9,136 bases of DNA from an uncultured Megasphaera sp. (GCA_937895695.1 CALBLM010000159.1:1-9136), one strand, 5' to 3'. Numbered from the stretch's first letter, positions 1 through 5,998 are shown. Program-made: numbers and translations. Notes: generated by a model from the letters alone, not told the origin.

Positions 1-52
1 AGAAAGAGGGCTGCAACAAAATGGGCGAAAATGCTCATTTTGTTACAGCCCC
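1..52 (-). terminator. Hairpin terminator after tRNA-Gly (copy 1 of a dispersed repeat)
   Basis: A 19-bp stem pairs 8-26 with 33-51 around a 6-nt loop, with two non-Watson-Crick positions. Read on the minus strand it begins about 10 nt after the tRNA CCA end and is followed by the T-rich run TCTTTCT (7 to 1), so it most likely ends the tRNA transcript. The plus-strand side (CCCTTTGATTT) is a weaker T-run, so it may also act weakly on an upstream plus-strand gene outside the window. It is nearly identical to the reverse complement of the hairpin at 4095-4138. Confidence 0.75.
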
Positions 53-61
53 TTTGATTTA

Positions 62-135
62 TGGAGCGGATGAAGGGGATCGAACCCTCGTACCAAGCTT
101 GGGAAGCTCGTATTCTACCACTGAATTACACCCGC
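62..135 (-). tRNA. tRNA-Gly, anticodon CCC, CCA encoded
   Basis: A complete 74-nt cloverleaf can be folded on the minus strand. The acceptor stem is GCGGGTG/CATCCGC with one G-U pair. The D arm is ATTC-AGTGGTA-GAAT. The anticodon arm is CGAGC-TTCCCAA-GCTTG, the variable loop has 4 nt, and the T arm is GAGGG-TTCGATC-CCCTT. The discriminator is U and the 3' CCA is encoded (62-64). Anticodon CCC (plus-strand ggg at 101-103) reads the glycine codon GGG. U33, a purine at 37 and the TTC sequence in the T loop are all present. It stands alone, with its own promoter upstream and a hairpin terminator downstream. Confidence in the tRNA and its identity is high. Confidence 0.95.
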
Positions 136-152
136 ATATATGATGCGTATAC

Positions 153-181
153 ATTATAGCAAATGATTTAAAAAATGTAAA
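153..181 (-). promoter_or_regulatory. Sigma-70-type promoter of tRNA-Gly
   Basis: On the minus strand, TTTACA (176-181) and a perfect TATAAT (153-158) are separated by exactly 17 bp. Predicted transcription starts near 146, about ten bases before the mature tRNA 5' end at 135, which fits a monocistronic tRNA gene. Confidence 0.8.
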
Positions 182-223
182 GAATGAAACCCAAAGAGTA
201 TATATATCTTGTAAGAATGGCAA

Positions 224-269
224 CCTAGCGAGGCGAACTCCTTGCTAGGTAAGACAGCGCAAGGGGTTC
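224..269 (-). other. Overlapping alternative hairpins in the udg 3' region
   Basis: Two inverted repeats share sequence. One pairs 224-233 with 240-249 (10 bp, one G-T or A-C position). The other pairs 235-245 with 259-269 (11 bp, one mismatch). They cannot form together because 240-245 belongs to both. On the minus strand they lie between the udg stop and the tRNA promoter, so they are candidates for the udg transcript end. No strong T-run follows either stem, so a classical intrinsic terminator is not clear. Confidence 0.45.
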
Positions 270-292
270 ATGTTAGAAATAATAGGGATACA

Positions 293-967
293 TTAAAAAT
301 GACGAGTTTCTTTTAGTGCAGAAAATTGTGCCAGCAGATTTGGCTTTTCCGGACTTTGATAGGTATAATCTGGCATAGCTGCTTTGGCTTTTTCAACAGC
401 AGCTTTAAAGTCATAGTATACCTGCCATTTGTATTCGACTAGATTTTTGCCAGTTTGGCGCAGTAGAAATGCGGGATGATAGGTTGGCATAACAGGAATG
501 CCATGATACGAAAACCATTTGCCGCGGTTACGCATGATGCTGGCAGTACGGCCGTAAAAATATTGAAATGCTACTTTGCCAAGACAAACGATGACTTTAG
601 GTTGAATTAATTCAATTTCTTTTACTAAATGAATATTTGCGCAATATTTCCCTTCTTCTAATGTTGGCGTACGGTTGTTTTGCGGACGGCATTTGACGAT
701 ATTTGTTACGTAGACATGATCACGCGTTAGACCAACACTCCATAATGCTTTATCTAATAATTGACCTGACGGCCCTACGAGAGGAACGCCGTATTCATCT
801 TCCACACCGCCAGGGCCTTCGCCGACAAACATGAGGGGAGAATTGACATCTCCTGAATACCGTGTAGGACCTCGATTTCCTTCGTGACGCAGTTTACATG
901 CTGCGCATTGCATGAGGTTTTGCAGCCATGGGGTCATTTCTTCATCTGTTTTCTTTTGATTAGCCAT
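293..967 (-). CDS. udg: Family 4 uracil-DNA glycosylase (Fe-S, thermostable-type)
   Basis: This enzyme removes uracil (from cytosine deamination or misincorporated dUMP) from DNA in the first step of cytosolic base excision repair. The 224-residue protein fits the family length. Visible features are the iron-sulfur cysteines C21-x2-C24 and C93-x15-C109, motif 1 GEGPGGVED at 49-57 followed by GVPLVGPSG, the TNIVKCRP stretch at 88-95, and the C-terminal HPAFLLR motif at 164-170. Most described family 4 members have GEAPG where this one has GEGPG. The tail beyond about residue 195 is slightly extended. The ATG at 967 follows an AAAGGA-like site about 10 nt upstream and a well-spaced promoter. 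The gene is divergent from the hydrolase operon and appears monocistronic. The older name 'SPO1 DNA polymerase-related protein' refers to the same family. Confidence 0.93.
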   Translation of the reverse strand: MANQKKTDEEMTPWLQNLMQCAACKLRHEGNRGPTRYSGDVNSPLMFVGEGPGGVEDEYGVPLVGPSGQLLDKALWSVGLTRDHVYVTNIVKCRPQNNRTPTLEEGKYCANIHLVKEIELIQPKVIVCLGKVAFQYFYGRTASIMRNRGKWFSYHGIPVMPTYHPAFLLRQTGKNLVEYKWQVYYDFKAAVEKAKAAMPDYTYQSPEKPNLLAQFSALKETRHF

Positions 968-999
968 TCATACCGCATCCTTTGATAGAAATTACTTTA

Positions 1000-1028
1000 A
1001 CTATACCAAGATACGTCTTTTTTTTCAA
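1000..1028 (-). promoter_or_regulatory. Promoter of the uracil-DNA glycosylase gene
   Basis: On the minus strand, TTGAAA (1023-1028) and TATAGT (1000-1005) are separated by 17 bp. Transcription would start near 993, giving a leader of about 25 nt that contains the AAAGGA ribosome binding site (about 977-984). Confidence 0.65.
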
Positions 1029-1074
1029 GCTAGAGGAGGTACAAGAACGTTATAAAAAGTTGTAGAACAAGTAT

Positions 1075-1093
1075 ATTGTGTTTTAGACACAAT
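1075..1093. promoter_or_regulatory. Perfect inverted repeat, candidate operator of the hydrolase operon
   Basis: ATTGTGT (1075-1081) and ACACAAT (1087-1093) form a perfect 7-bp inverted repeat with a 5-bp spacer. It covers the probable -35 region of the promoter for the downstream operon. A second, shorter symmetric site, TTGT-AGA-ACAA, lies at 1060-1070. Geometry and position suggest binding by a dimeric repressor or activator. The regulator is not recognisable: it only loosely resembles Rex-type (TTGTGA) or GntR-type half sites. Confidence 0.5.
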
Positions 1094-1104
1094 TCTTCTA
1101 TAAT
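1076..1104 (+). promoter_or_regulatory. Promoter of the three-gene hydrolase/permease operon
   Basis: A perfect -10 TATAAT lies at 1099-1104. Seventeen bp upstream is TTGTGT (1076-1081), which matches only the TTG part of the -35 consensus. A weak -35 inside an inverted repeat suggests regulated rather than constitutive expression. Transcription would start near 1111, ahead of the ribosome binding site GAAGGTG (1135-1141). Confidence 0.6.
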
Positions 1105-1146
1105 TTTACAATATAAAAGCATATAAAGGAGAAAGAAGGTGTTTGC

Positions 1147-1932
1147 ATGAGAATTGCAGCGATTCAGTTAGATGTTGAATTAGGTCAGGTTGAGGCGAAT
1201 TATGCAGCCGTTGAAAAGGCAATCGGTAAAGCGGCTCATACTGGCGCTGATATCGTCGTGCTTCCTGAATTGTGGAATACGTCGTTTTATCCGACGAATG
1301 TGCAGGAATTGGCCGATAATCAAGGAAAACGTACCCAACATATGTTGATGACGTTGGCTCAAACCTATGGGATACATATTGTTGGCGGTTCTGTATCTGT
1401 CCGCAAAGAGAATGGTGTATATAATACAACATATGTCGTCAATCGACAGGGACATATCATTAGTACATATGATAAAGTGCACTTATTTGCGCCAGGAGGA
1501 GAAAATACAGTATTTCAAGCCGGTAATTCCTTATCCATATTTACGTTGGATGGGGTTACGATGGCTTCCATTATTTGCTATGATTTGCGATTTACGGAAT
1601 GGGTTCGCATGGCAGCACTGAAGGGCGCAAAGGTTCTATTTGTGCCGGCTGCTTGGCCGGATATACGTATCGATCATTGGAACGTTTTAAATCGTGCTAG
1701 AGCCATTGAAAATCAAATGGTTGTAGTAGCTGTTAATAACTGCGGTGATGCCGGAACCCTTCATTTTGGTGGACATTCCATGATTATTGATCCGTTAGGC
1801 GATATAGTAGCAAGAGGAGAACAAGAACCAACCATCATAACAGCAGATGTAGACATAGGGGCGATTGTGTCTATTCGCGAAACGATCAATGTATTTCGTG
1901 ATAGAAGACCGTCATTATATCATCTATCATAA
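1147..1932 (+). CDS. Carbon-nitrogen hydrolase (nitrilase superfamily, Nit2/MtnU-like omega-amidase)
   Basis: This is a cytosolic amidase of the nitrilase superfamily. The Glu-Lys-Cys catalytic triad is visible as E41 in VLPELW, K110 in YDKVHLF and C144 in IICYDLRF. The length of 261 residues is normal for single-domain Nit proteins. The RARAIENQ segment near 183-190 and the GGHSMIIDPLG segment near 208-218 are typical of the Nit2/YafV/MtnU branch. That branch hydrolyses alpha-ketoglutaramate or alpha-ketosuccinamate to the keto acid plus ammonia. From memory it most resembles Bacillus YkrU/MtnU, but no methionine-salvage genes are nearby, so the substrate is open (another omega-amide or an N-carbamoyl compound is possible). 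It is the first gene of an operon, and its stop codon overlaps the ribosome binding region of the next gene. The ATG is preceded by GAAGGTG at about 5 nt. Confidence 0.88.
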   Translation: MRIAAIQLDVELGQVEANYAAVEKAIGKAAHTGADIVVLPELWNTSFYPTNVQELADNQGKRTQHMLMTLAQTYGIHIVGGSVSVRKENGVYNTTYVVNRQGHIISTYDKVHLFAPGGENTVFQAGNSLSIFTLDGVTMASIICYDLRFTEWVRMAALKGAKVLFVPAAWPDIRIDHWNVLNRARAIENQMVVVAVNNCGDAGTLHFGGHSMIIDPLGDIVARGEQEPTIITADVDIGAIVSIRETINVFRDRRPSLYHLS

Positions 1933-1947
1933 AAGGAGCGAGAAATT

Positions 1948-2907
1948 GTGGCTGGAATCATTCATGGCCTTCAGGGAATTTTTGAAATATTATTTATCAT
2001 TGGCATTGGGTTTATATTAGCGAAAAAAGGCTGGTTTACGTCCGAGACAAGTGCGCTGTTAACGAAATTGGTCATGAAAATTGCCTTACCGTTATATATG
2101 TTGTGCCAGTTAGAAAAAGATTTTACCCATGATTCATTGTTGCAAATTGCACCAGATTTGTTGCTGCCTTTTTCTTCTATTTTACTGGCATATGTAGTTG
2201 GACGTATTGCAGTTAAACTGTTTCATATTCGGCAAGATAGACAAGGTGTATTTATGACCTGTTTTTTTATTGCCAATACTATATTTATTGGCCTGCCTGT
2301 TAATTTGGCATTATTTGGCACGCAGAGCGTACCGTCTGTTATGTTGTATTATATGGCAAATACAACGATGTTTTGGACACTGGGTGTGTATCACATTGTC
2401 AATGATAGTACGGGCGGTGAGAAATCAATGCCTCTTTTTTCCCTTAAAACGCTCAAAAAAGTGCTTTCACCGCCATTACTGGGATTTTTAATCGGGTTGG
2501 CCTTTATTTTAGTCAATATGAAGCTGCCTGATTTCTTACTAGTATCTTTTCAATACGTAGGAAATTTAGCAACGCCGTTATCACTGATGGTCATTGGTAT
2601 TGAAATGAGCAGTATTTCGTTGGCGAGTGTCCATTGGGATAGAGACTTGGTGGGGGCATTATGCGGGCGGTTTATTTTATGCCCTCTTTGTGTATTAGCA
2701 TTATTACCTGTCATCTCAGTTACGCCTATGTCGGCGCAGGTTTTTACGATGCAAGCTAGTATGCCGGCTATGACGCAGATGACCGTAGTGGCTAAATCGG
2801 TAGGAGCCGATGTAAAGTATGCGACACAAGTTAGTTTCTTATCAGTAGTATTAGGATTAATTGTTATTCCGTTATATATGTTTATGTTACAATCATGGGG
2901 AGTATAA
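1948..2907 (+). CDS. AEC-family (auxin efflux carrier-like) membrane permease
   Basis: This is an inner-membrane secondary transporter of 319 residues with about ten hydrophobic segments. These lie roughly at residues 8-25, 37-56, 68-88, 101-121, 128-150, 174-191, 203-221, 234-255, 263-283 and 294-314. Family-like signatures are ANTIFIGLPVNLALFG (109-124), the TPLSLMVIGIEMSS stretch (209-222) and ASMPAMTQMTVVAKSVGAD (270-288). Bacterial AEC proteins described so far transport malate, malonate or similar organic acids, but the substrate cannot be read from sequence. The start is GTG, chosen because AAAAGGAG (1931-1938) lies 9 nt upstream. It is 15 nt after the hydrolase stop and 4 nt before the amidohydrolase start, so it is almost certainly co-transcribed with both and may import their substrate or export their product. 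Confidence 0.9.
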   Translation: MAGIIHGLQGIFEILFIIGIGFILAKKGWFTSETSALLTKLVMKIALPLYMLCQLEKDFTHDSLLQIAPDLLLPFSSILLAYVVGRIAVKLFHIRQDRQGVFMTCFFIANTIFIGLPVNLALFGTQSVPSVMLYYMANTTMFWTLGVYHIVNDSTGGEKSMPLFSLKTLKKVLSPPLLGFLIGLAFILVNMKLPDFLLVSFQYVGNLATPLSLMVIGIEMSSISLASVHWDRDLVGALCGRFILCPLCVLALLPVISVTPMSAQVFTMQASMPAMTQMTVVAKSVGADVKYATQVSFLSVVLGLIVIPLYMFMLQSWGV

Positions 2908-2911
2908 GAGA

Positions 2912-4075
2912 ATGAGTATAGATGTATTAAAACAAGAAATTACAAGGCATGAAGAAGAAGCATTTACGTTAAATTATCAAATTGCGAATGACCCAGAATT
3001 GTCAGGGGAAGAATATCGCGCTTGTAAACGATATGTGCATCTATGCCGTGTCTTGGGAATGGAAGTTACGGAACAGTTCGCCAATGAGCCGACGGCTTTT
3101 AAAGCCGTGGTTTGTCGTGCAGAAAAGCCGGTAATGAAAATTGCACTTCTAGCAGAATATGATGCCCTTCCCGGCGTAGGACATGGATGCGGCCATTCTG
3201 CAAATGGTGCGATGAGTTTTTTGGCAGCTGCAGCATTGCAGCATATGGACATACCTGTGGATATCGATTTAATCGGTACGCCTGATGAAGAACTTCATGG
3301 CGGTAAAGTAGGCATGTGTGAACAAGACGTGTTTAAAGCCTATGATTTGGCGTTGATGATTCACGTTTCACCGAATAAGACAACCTCTAATTCGCACTTT
3401 TTGGCATTAGACGATTATCGCATTGCCTTTCATGGACAAACAGCGCATGCGGCTAGTGAGCCATGGAATGGACGAAATGCATTGAATGGAGCTGTATTGG
3501 CTATGCATGCCATTGACATGCTTCGTCAGCATGTTCGACCGGAAACGAGAATCGGCGTCTATATGGTTCATGGTGGAACAGCGTCCAATATCATTCCAGA
3601 TTATGCAGAACTAGAATGTTGTATCCGTCATACAGAAAGAGCCTATTTGGATACAGTAGTTGCAAATATCATGAAATGTTTTGAAGGGGCATCGATTGCG
3701 ACGAATACGACCTATGATGTGAAACAAGTCGGTTATAAATTTGATAATATGATTTGGAATCACACAGCTACAAAGGCAGTAGAAGATGTGTTGGATGAAA
3801 TGAATATTCCCTATCAAAACACCCTTGATTGCGGCAGCTCAGATATAGGAAATGTAAGCCATCAATGTCCGGCTTTGCATTTGCATTTAGCAATGGGTAC
3901 AACAGCTTGCCCAGAACATTCGGTGGAAATTGCCAATATGGTCAAAAGCCCGGCAATTACGCATACGATTCGTCAGGGGGCGGAAATTATAGGCAGGCTG
4001 GTTTTGAAATTGGCATCTGACAACGCATTGCGTCAGCAAATCAAAACCGAATTTTTACAAGAAATGCAATCTTAA
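2912..4075 (+). CDS. M20-family amidohydrolase (ACY1L2/AbgB-like metal-dependent amidase)
   Basis: This 387-residue peptidase M20 protein resembles aminoacylase-1-like protein 2 and p-aminobenzoyl-glutamate hydrolase subunits. Such enzymes cleave N-acyl amino acids or dipeptide-like amides. Candidate metal ligands and catalytic residues are H91, C93 and H95 in GHGCGHS, E126/E127 in GTPDEE, H151 in MIHVS, and H336 in CPEHS near the C-terminus. The lid (dimerisation) domain begins around residue 170, with HGQTAHAASEPWNGRNA typical of the family. I chose ATG 2912 over the upstream in-frame ATG at 2861, because GGGGAG (2897-2902) sits 9 nt before it and the upstream start would overlap the permease by 47 nt. 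It is the last gene of the operon and is followed by a hairpin terminator. The exact substrate is unknown. Confidence 0.9.
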   Translation: MSIDVLKQEITRHEEEAFTLNYQIANDPELSGEEYRACKRYVHLCRVLGMEVTEQFANEPTAFKAVVCRAEKPVMKIALLAEYDALPGVGHGCGHSANGAMSFLAAAALQHMDIPVDIDLIGTPDEELHGGKVGMCEQDVFKAYDLALMIHVSPNKTTSNSHFLALDDYRIAFHGQTAHAASEPWNGRNALNGAVLAMHAIDMLRQHVRPETRIGVYMVHGGTASNIIPDYAELECCIRHTERAYLDTVVANIMKCFEGASIATNTTYDVKQVGYKFDNMIWNHTATKAVEDVLDEMNIPYQNTLDCGSSDIGNVSHQCPALHLHLAMGTTACPEHSVEIANMVKSPAITHTIRQGAEIIGRLVLKLASDNALRQQIKTEFLQEMQS

Positions 4076-4090
4076 TACAATATACTAAAA

Positions 4091-4147
4091 GAAGGGGCTA
4101 TAACAAAATGAGCATTTTCGCCCATTTTGTTATAGCCCTCTTTCTTT
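4091..4147. terminator. Bidirectional hairpin terminator between convergent genes (copy 2 of the dispersed repeat)
   Basis: A 19-bp stem (4095-4113 with 4120-4138, one A-C mismatch) closes a 6-nt loop. It is flanked by TCTTTCTTT on the plus side and, on the minus strand, by TTCTTTTAGT. It therefore fits intrinsic termination for both the plus-strand operon ending at 4075 and the minus-strand gdhA ending at 4183. It differs from the reverse complement of 8-51 at only three of 44 positions. Confidence 0.85.
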
Positions 4148-4182
4148 AGGAAGATATAACCGCTTGTAAGAATACGAGGTGA

Positions 4183-5532
4183 TTAGAAAACACCTTGAGC
4201 AAGCATTGCGTCGGCAACTCGTTCAAAACCGGCGATATTAGCACCAGCAACAAGGTTATATCCTAAGCCATTACGAGCGGAAGCGTCTTTGCAATTTTTG
4301 TAAATGGTATTCATGATATGGTGAAGTCGAGTATCTACTTCTTCTTCTGTCCAAACAAGACGTTCGCTGTTTTGGCTCATTTCTAATGCGGATACAGCTA
4401 CACCGCCGGCATTTACTGCTTTAGATGGAGCTACAATCATATCTTTTTGATCCAGTAAGTATTTCAATGCGTCGTTGGTTGTCGGCATGTTAGCTACTTC
4501 GATATAATACCGAATCTTGTTTGCTGCGATTTGTTTTGCCTGTTCCAAATGAACGTCATTTTGCATAGCAGACGGCATAATGATATCTACTTTTCTGCCC
4601 CATGGTTTTTCACCCGGATGGAATTCTACGCCAAATTTATCTGCATAATCTTGGACACGGTTACGACCGCTGCTGCGCATTTCGAGGAGGTAATTAATTT
4701 TTTCTTCCGTTATGACGCCGTCGGGATCATAAATATATCCGTCCGGACCAGACAAGGTAACTACTTTGGCACCAAGTTCAGCTGCTTTTTTGCAGATGCC
4801 CCATGTAACGTTGCCGAAGCCTGCGGCAGCAATCGTTTTACCCTTAATATCTTGGCCGTCATCTTTTAATACGTTTTCCAAGAAGTATACGGCACCATAA
4901 CCGGTTGCTTCTGGACGAATAAGGGAACCGCCAAAGCTAAAGCCCTTGCCTGTTAATACGCCATTTTCAAACGCACCTTTCAAACGACGATATTCGCCGA
5001 ATAAATAGCCGATTTCACGACCGCCAACACCCATATCGCCAGCTGGGACGTCAATGTCTGGACCGATGTAACGATATAAACCTTGCATAAAGCTCTGGCA
5101 GAAACGCATAATTTCAGCGTCCGATTTACCTGTCGGATCAAAATCAGCTCCGCCTTTTGCCCCGCCGATGGGAAGACCTGTCAATGCATTTTTAAATATT
5201 TGTTCAAATCCCAAGAATTTGATAATGCCGGAGTAGACGTTTTTTTGGAAACGAAGGCCGCCTTTATAAGGACCGATGGCTCCGTTAAATTGGAAACGAT
5301 ACCCTGTATTGGTGTGATAGTTTCCTTCATCATCTTGCCAAACAACGCGGAATGTAAACTGACGTTCCGGTTCTACTAAACGGTTTAATAAGTCAAATTT
5401 TTCATATTCGGGATGTTTTTCTACGACTGGTTCTAGTGACGAAAAAACTTCTTCAACTGTTTGCACGAATTCTGGTTCATTAGCATATTTTGTTCTTACT
5501 TTTTCGATTACCGATTCAAGGTACTTGTTCAT
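4183..5532 (-). CDS. gdhA: Glutamate dehydrogenase, hexameric type, probably NAD-dependent
   Basis: This cytosolic enzyme interconverts glutamate with 2-oxoglutarate and ammonia. The length of 449 residues is typical of the hexameric 50-kDa class. Landmarks are K90 in GPYKGGLRF, the catalytic lysine K126 in GGAKGG, D166 in PAGDMGVG, the Rossmann motif AGFGNVTWG (237-245), LSGPDGYIYDPDG (260-272) and PSKAVNAGGV (369-378). Sequence recalled from memory for Clostridium symbiosum GDH, an NAD-specific enzyme, is close throughout, including FVQTVEEV near the N-terminus and the Phe, Trp, Pro and Asp around the cofactor pocket (here F239, W244, P263, D264). Pipelines often label such genes 'NADP-specific'; I infer NAD preference. 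The start ATG is preceded by a strong GAGGTGA ribosome binding site at 8 nt. It is convergent with the operon and divergent from fbp, so probably monocistronic. Confidence 0.95.
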   Translation of the reverse strand: MNKYLESVIEKVRTKYANEPEFVQTVEEVFSSLEPVVEKHPEYEKFDLLNRLVEPERQFTFRVVWQDDEGNYHTNTGYRFQFNGAIGPYKGGLRFQKNVYSGIIKFLGFEQIFKNALTGLPIGGAKGGADFDPTGKSDAEIMRFCQSFMQGLYRYIGPDIDVPAGDMGVGGREIGYLFGEYRRLKGAFENGVLTGKGFSFGGSLIRPEATGYGAVYFLENVLKDDGQDIKGKTIAAAGFGNVTWGICKKAAELGAKVVTLSGPDGYIYDPDGVITEEKINYLLEMRSSGRNRVQDYADKFGVEFHPGEKPWGRKVDIIMPSAMQNDVHLEQAKQIAANKIRYYIEVANMPTTNDALKYLLDQKDMIVAPSKAVNAGGVAVSALEMSQNSERLVWTEEEVDTRLHHIMNTIYKNCKDASARNGLGYNLVAGANIAGFERVADAMLAQGVF

Positions 5533-5596
5533 AAAAAATCACCTCGTTGAAATTTTTTTACTGATATGTTTCACCCTAAATGCTTCCTATGGCCAC

Positions 5597-5625
5597 ATCA
5601 TATCATGAAATTTTTTGTTTGAAAA
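5597..5625 (-). promoter_or_regulatory. Promoter of gdhA with extended -10
   Basis: On the minus strand, TTTTCA (5620-5625) and TATGAT (5597-5602) are separated by 17 bp. A TGA immediately before the -10 (5603-5605) fits an extended -10 element. Transcription would start near 5590, giving a leader of about 58 nt. An imperfect GlnR/TnrA-like sequence (5616-5632) overlaps the -35. The surrounding DNA is AT-rich, so other promoters are possible. Confidence 0.5.
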
Positions 5626-5810
5626 TACCACAATGTGAAAATTGATTTTGCTTAAGGAAAAAAGAAATATAAAAATAAATAAAAAACATAATTTTTTTTA
5701 CTTTATGCTTAAAAAAATTATAGGAAATCAATAAGAAAACAATTACATTCCTAAAAAATATTTGTAAAATACATAAAAGTTATAGCAGAAAAGAGGGTAT
5801 ATTAAATTTG

Positions 5811-5836
5811 AAATATTGTAATATATTACAATATTT
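5811..5836. repeat. Perfect 26-bp palindrome, candidate operator
   Basis: The 13-base half AAATATTGTAATA (5811-5823) is followed directly by its exact reverse complement (5824-5836), with no spacer. It lies about 220 bp upstream of the predicted start of gdhA transcription and about 170 bp upstream of that of fbp. The absence of a loop and the high AT content argue for a protein-binding site in DNA rather than an RNA terminator. The core GTAATATATTA recurs in the palindrome at 8104-8125. Confidence 0.6.
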
Positions 5837-5969
5837 GTTTTGAAATAAGAGGTATCTTTGTGAAAAAAGAAATTGTTGATTGGGATAAAATATAGATGGC
5901 ATATAAATAGTGATAAAAAATATGGTATAAGCAATATATAAAGCATGAACAGATATTTTTATTTCAACC

Positions 5970-5998
5970 TAGTCACAATAGAAAAGATAGTGTACAAT
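5970..5998 (+). promoter_or_regulatory. Probable promoter of fbp
   Basis: TAGTCA (5970-5975) and TACAAT (5993-5998) are separated by 17 bp. The predicted start near 6005 gives a leader of about 54 nt before ATG 6059. The 10-mer ACAATAGAAA is repeated at 5975-5984 and 5994-6003, 19 bp apart, and the second copy overlaps the -10. Confidence 0.45.

Noticed and set aside
1106..1432. 108-codon minus-strand frame, with a 100-codon one at 1180-1482
   Set aside because: Both lie antisense to the Nit hydrolase, whose catalytic motifs are intact. They have no ribosome binding site and resemble no family.
2861..2911. Upstream in-frame ATG that would extend the M20 protein by 17 residues
   Set aside because: It would overlap the permease by 47 nt, has no ribosome site and encodes a permease-frame shadow. 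ATG 2912 has GGGGAG at 9 nt.
208..4173. Shared 11-mer CTTGTAAGAAT at about 209-219 and 4163-4173, each near a copy of the hairpin repeat
   Set aside because: The two 11-mers are in the same orientation whereas the hairpins are inverted, so they are not part of one duplicated unit. An 11-base match is expected by chance in a window this size.
5743..5946. 67-codon minus-strand frame rich in Phe, Tyr and Ile
   Set aside because: Its composition is what random AT-rich DNA encodes, it spans the 26-bp palindrome, and no ribosome binding site precedes it.
1088..5979. CACAAT in three promoter regions (1088-1093, 5629-5634, 5974-5979) as a possible common half-site
   Set aside because: A 6-mer is too short to be significant, and only the first copy is part of a clean inverted repeat.
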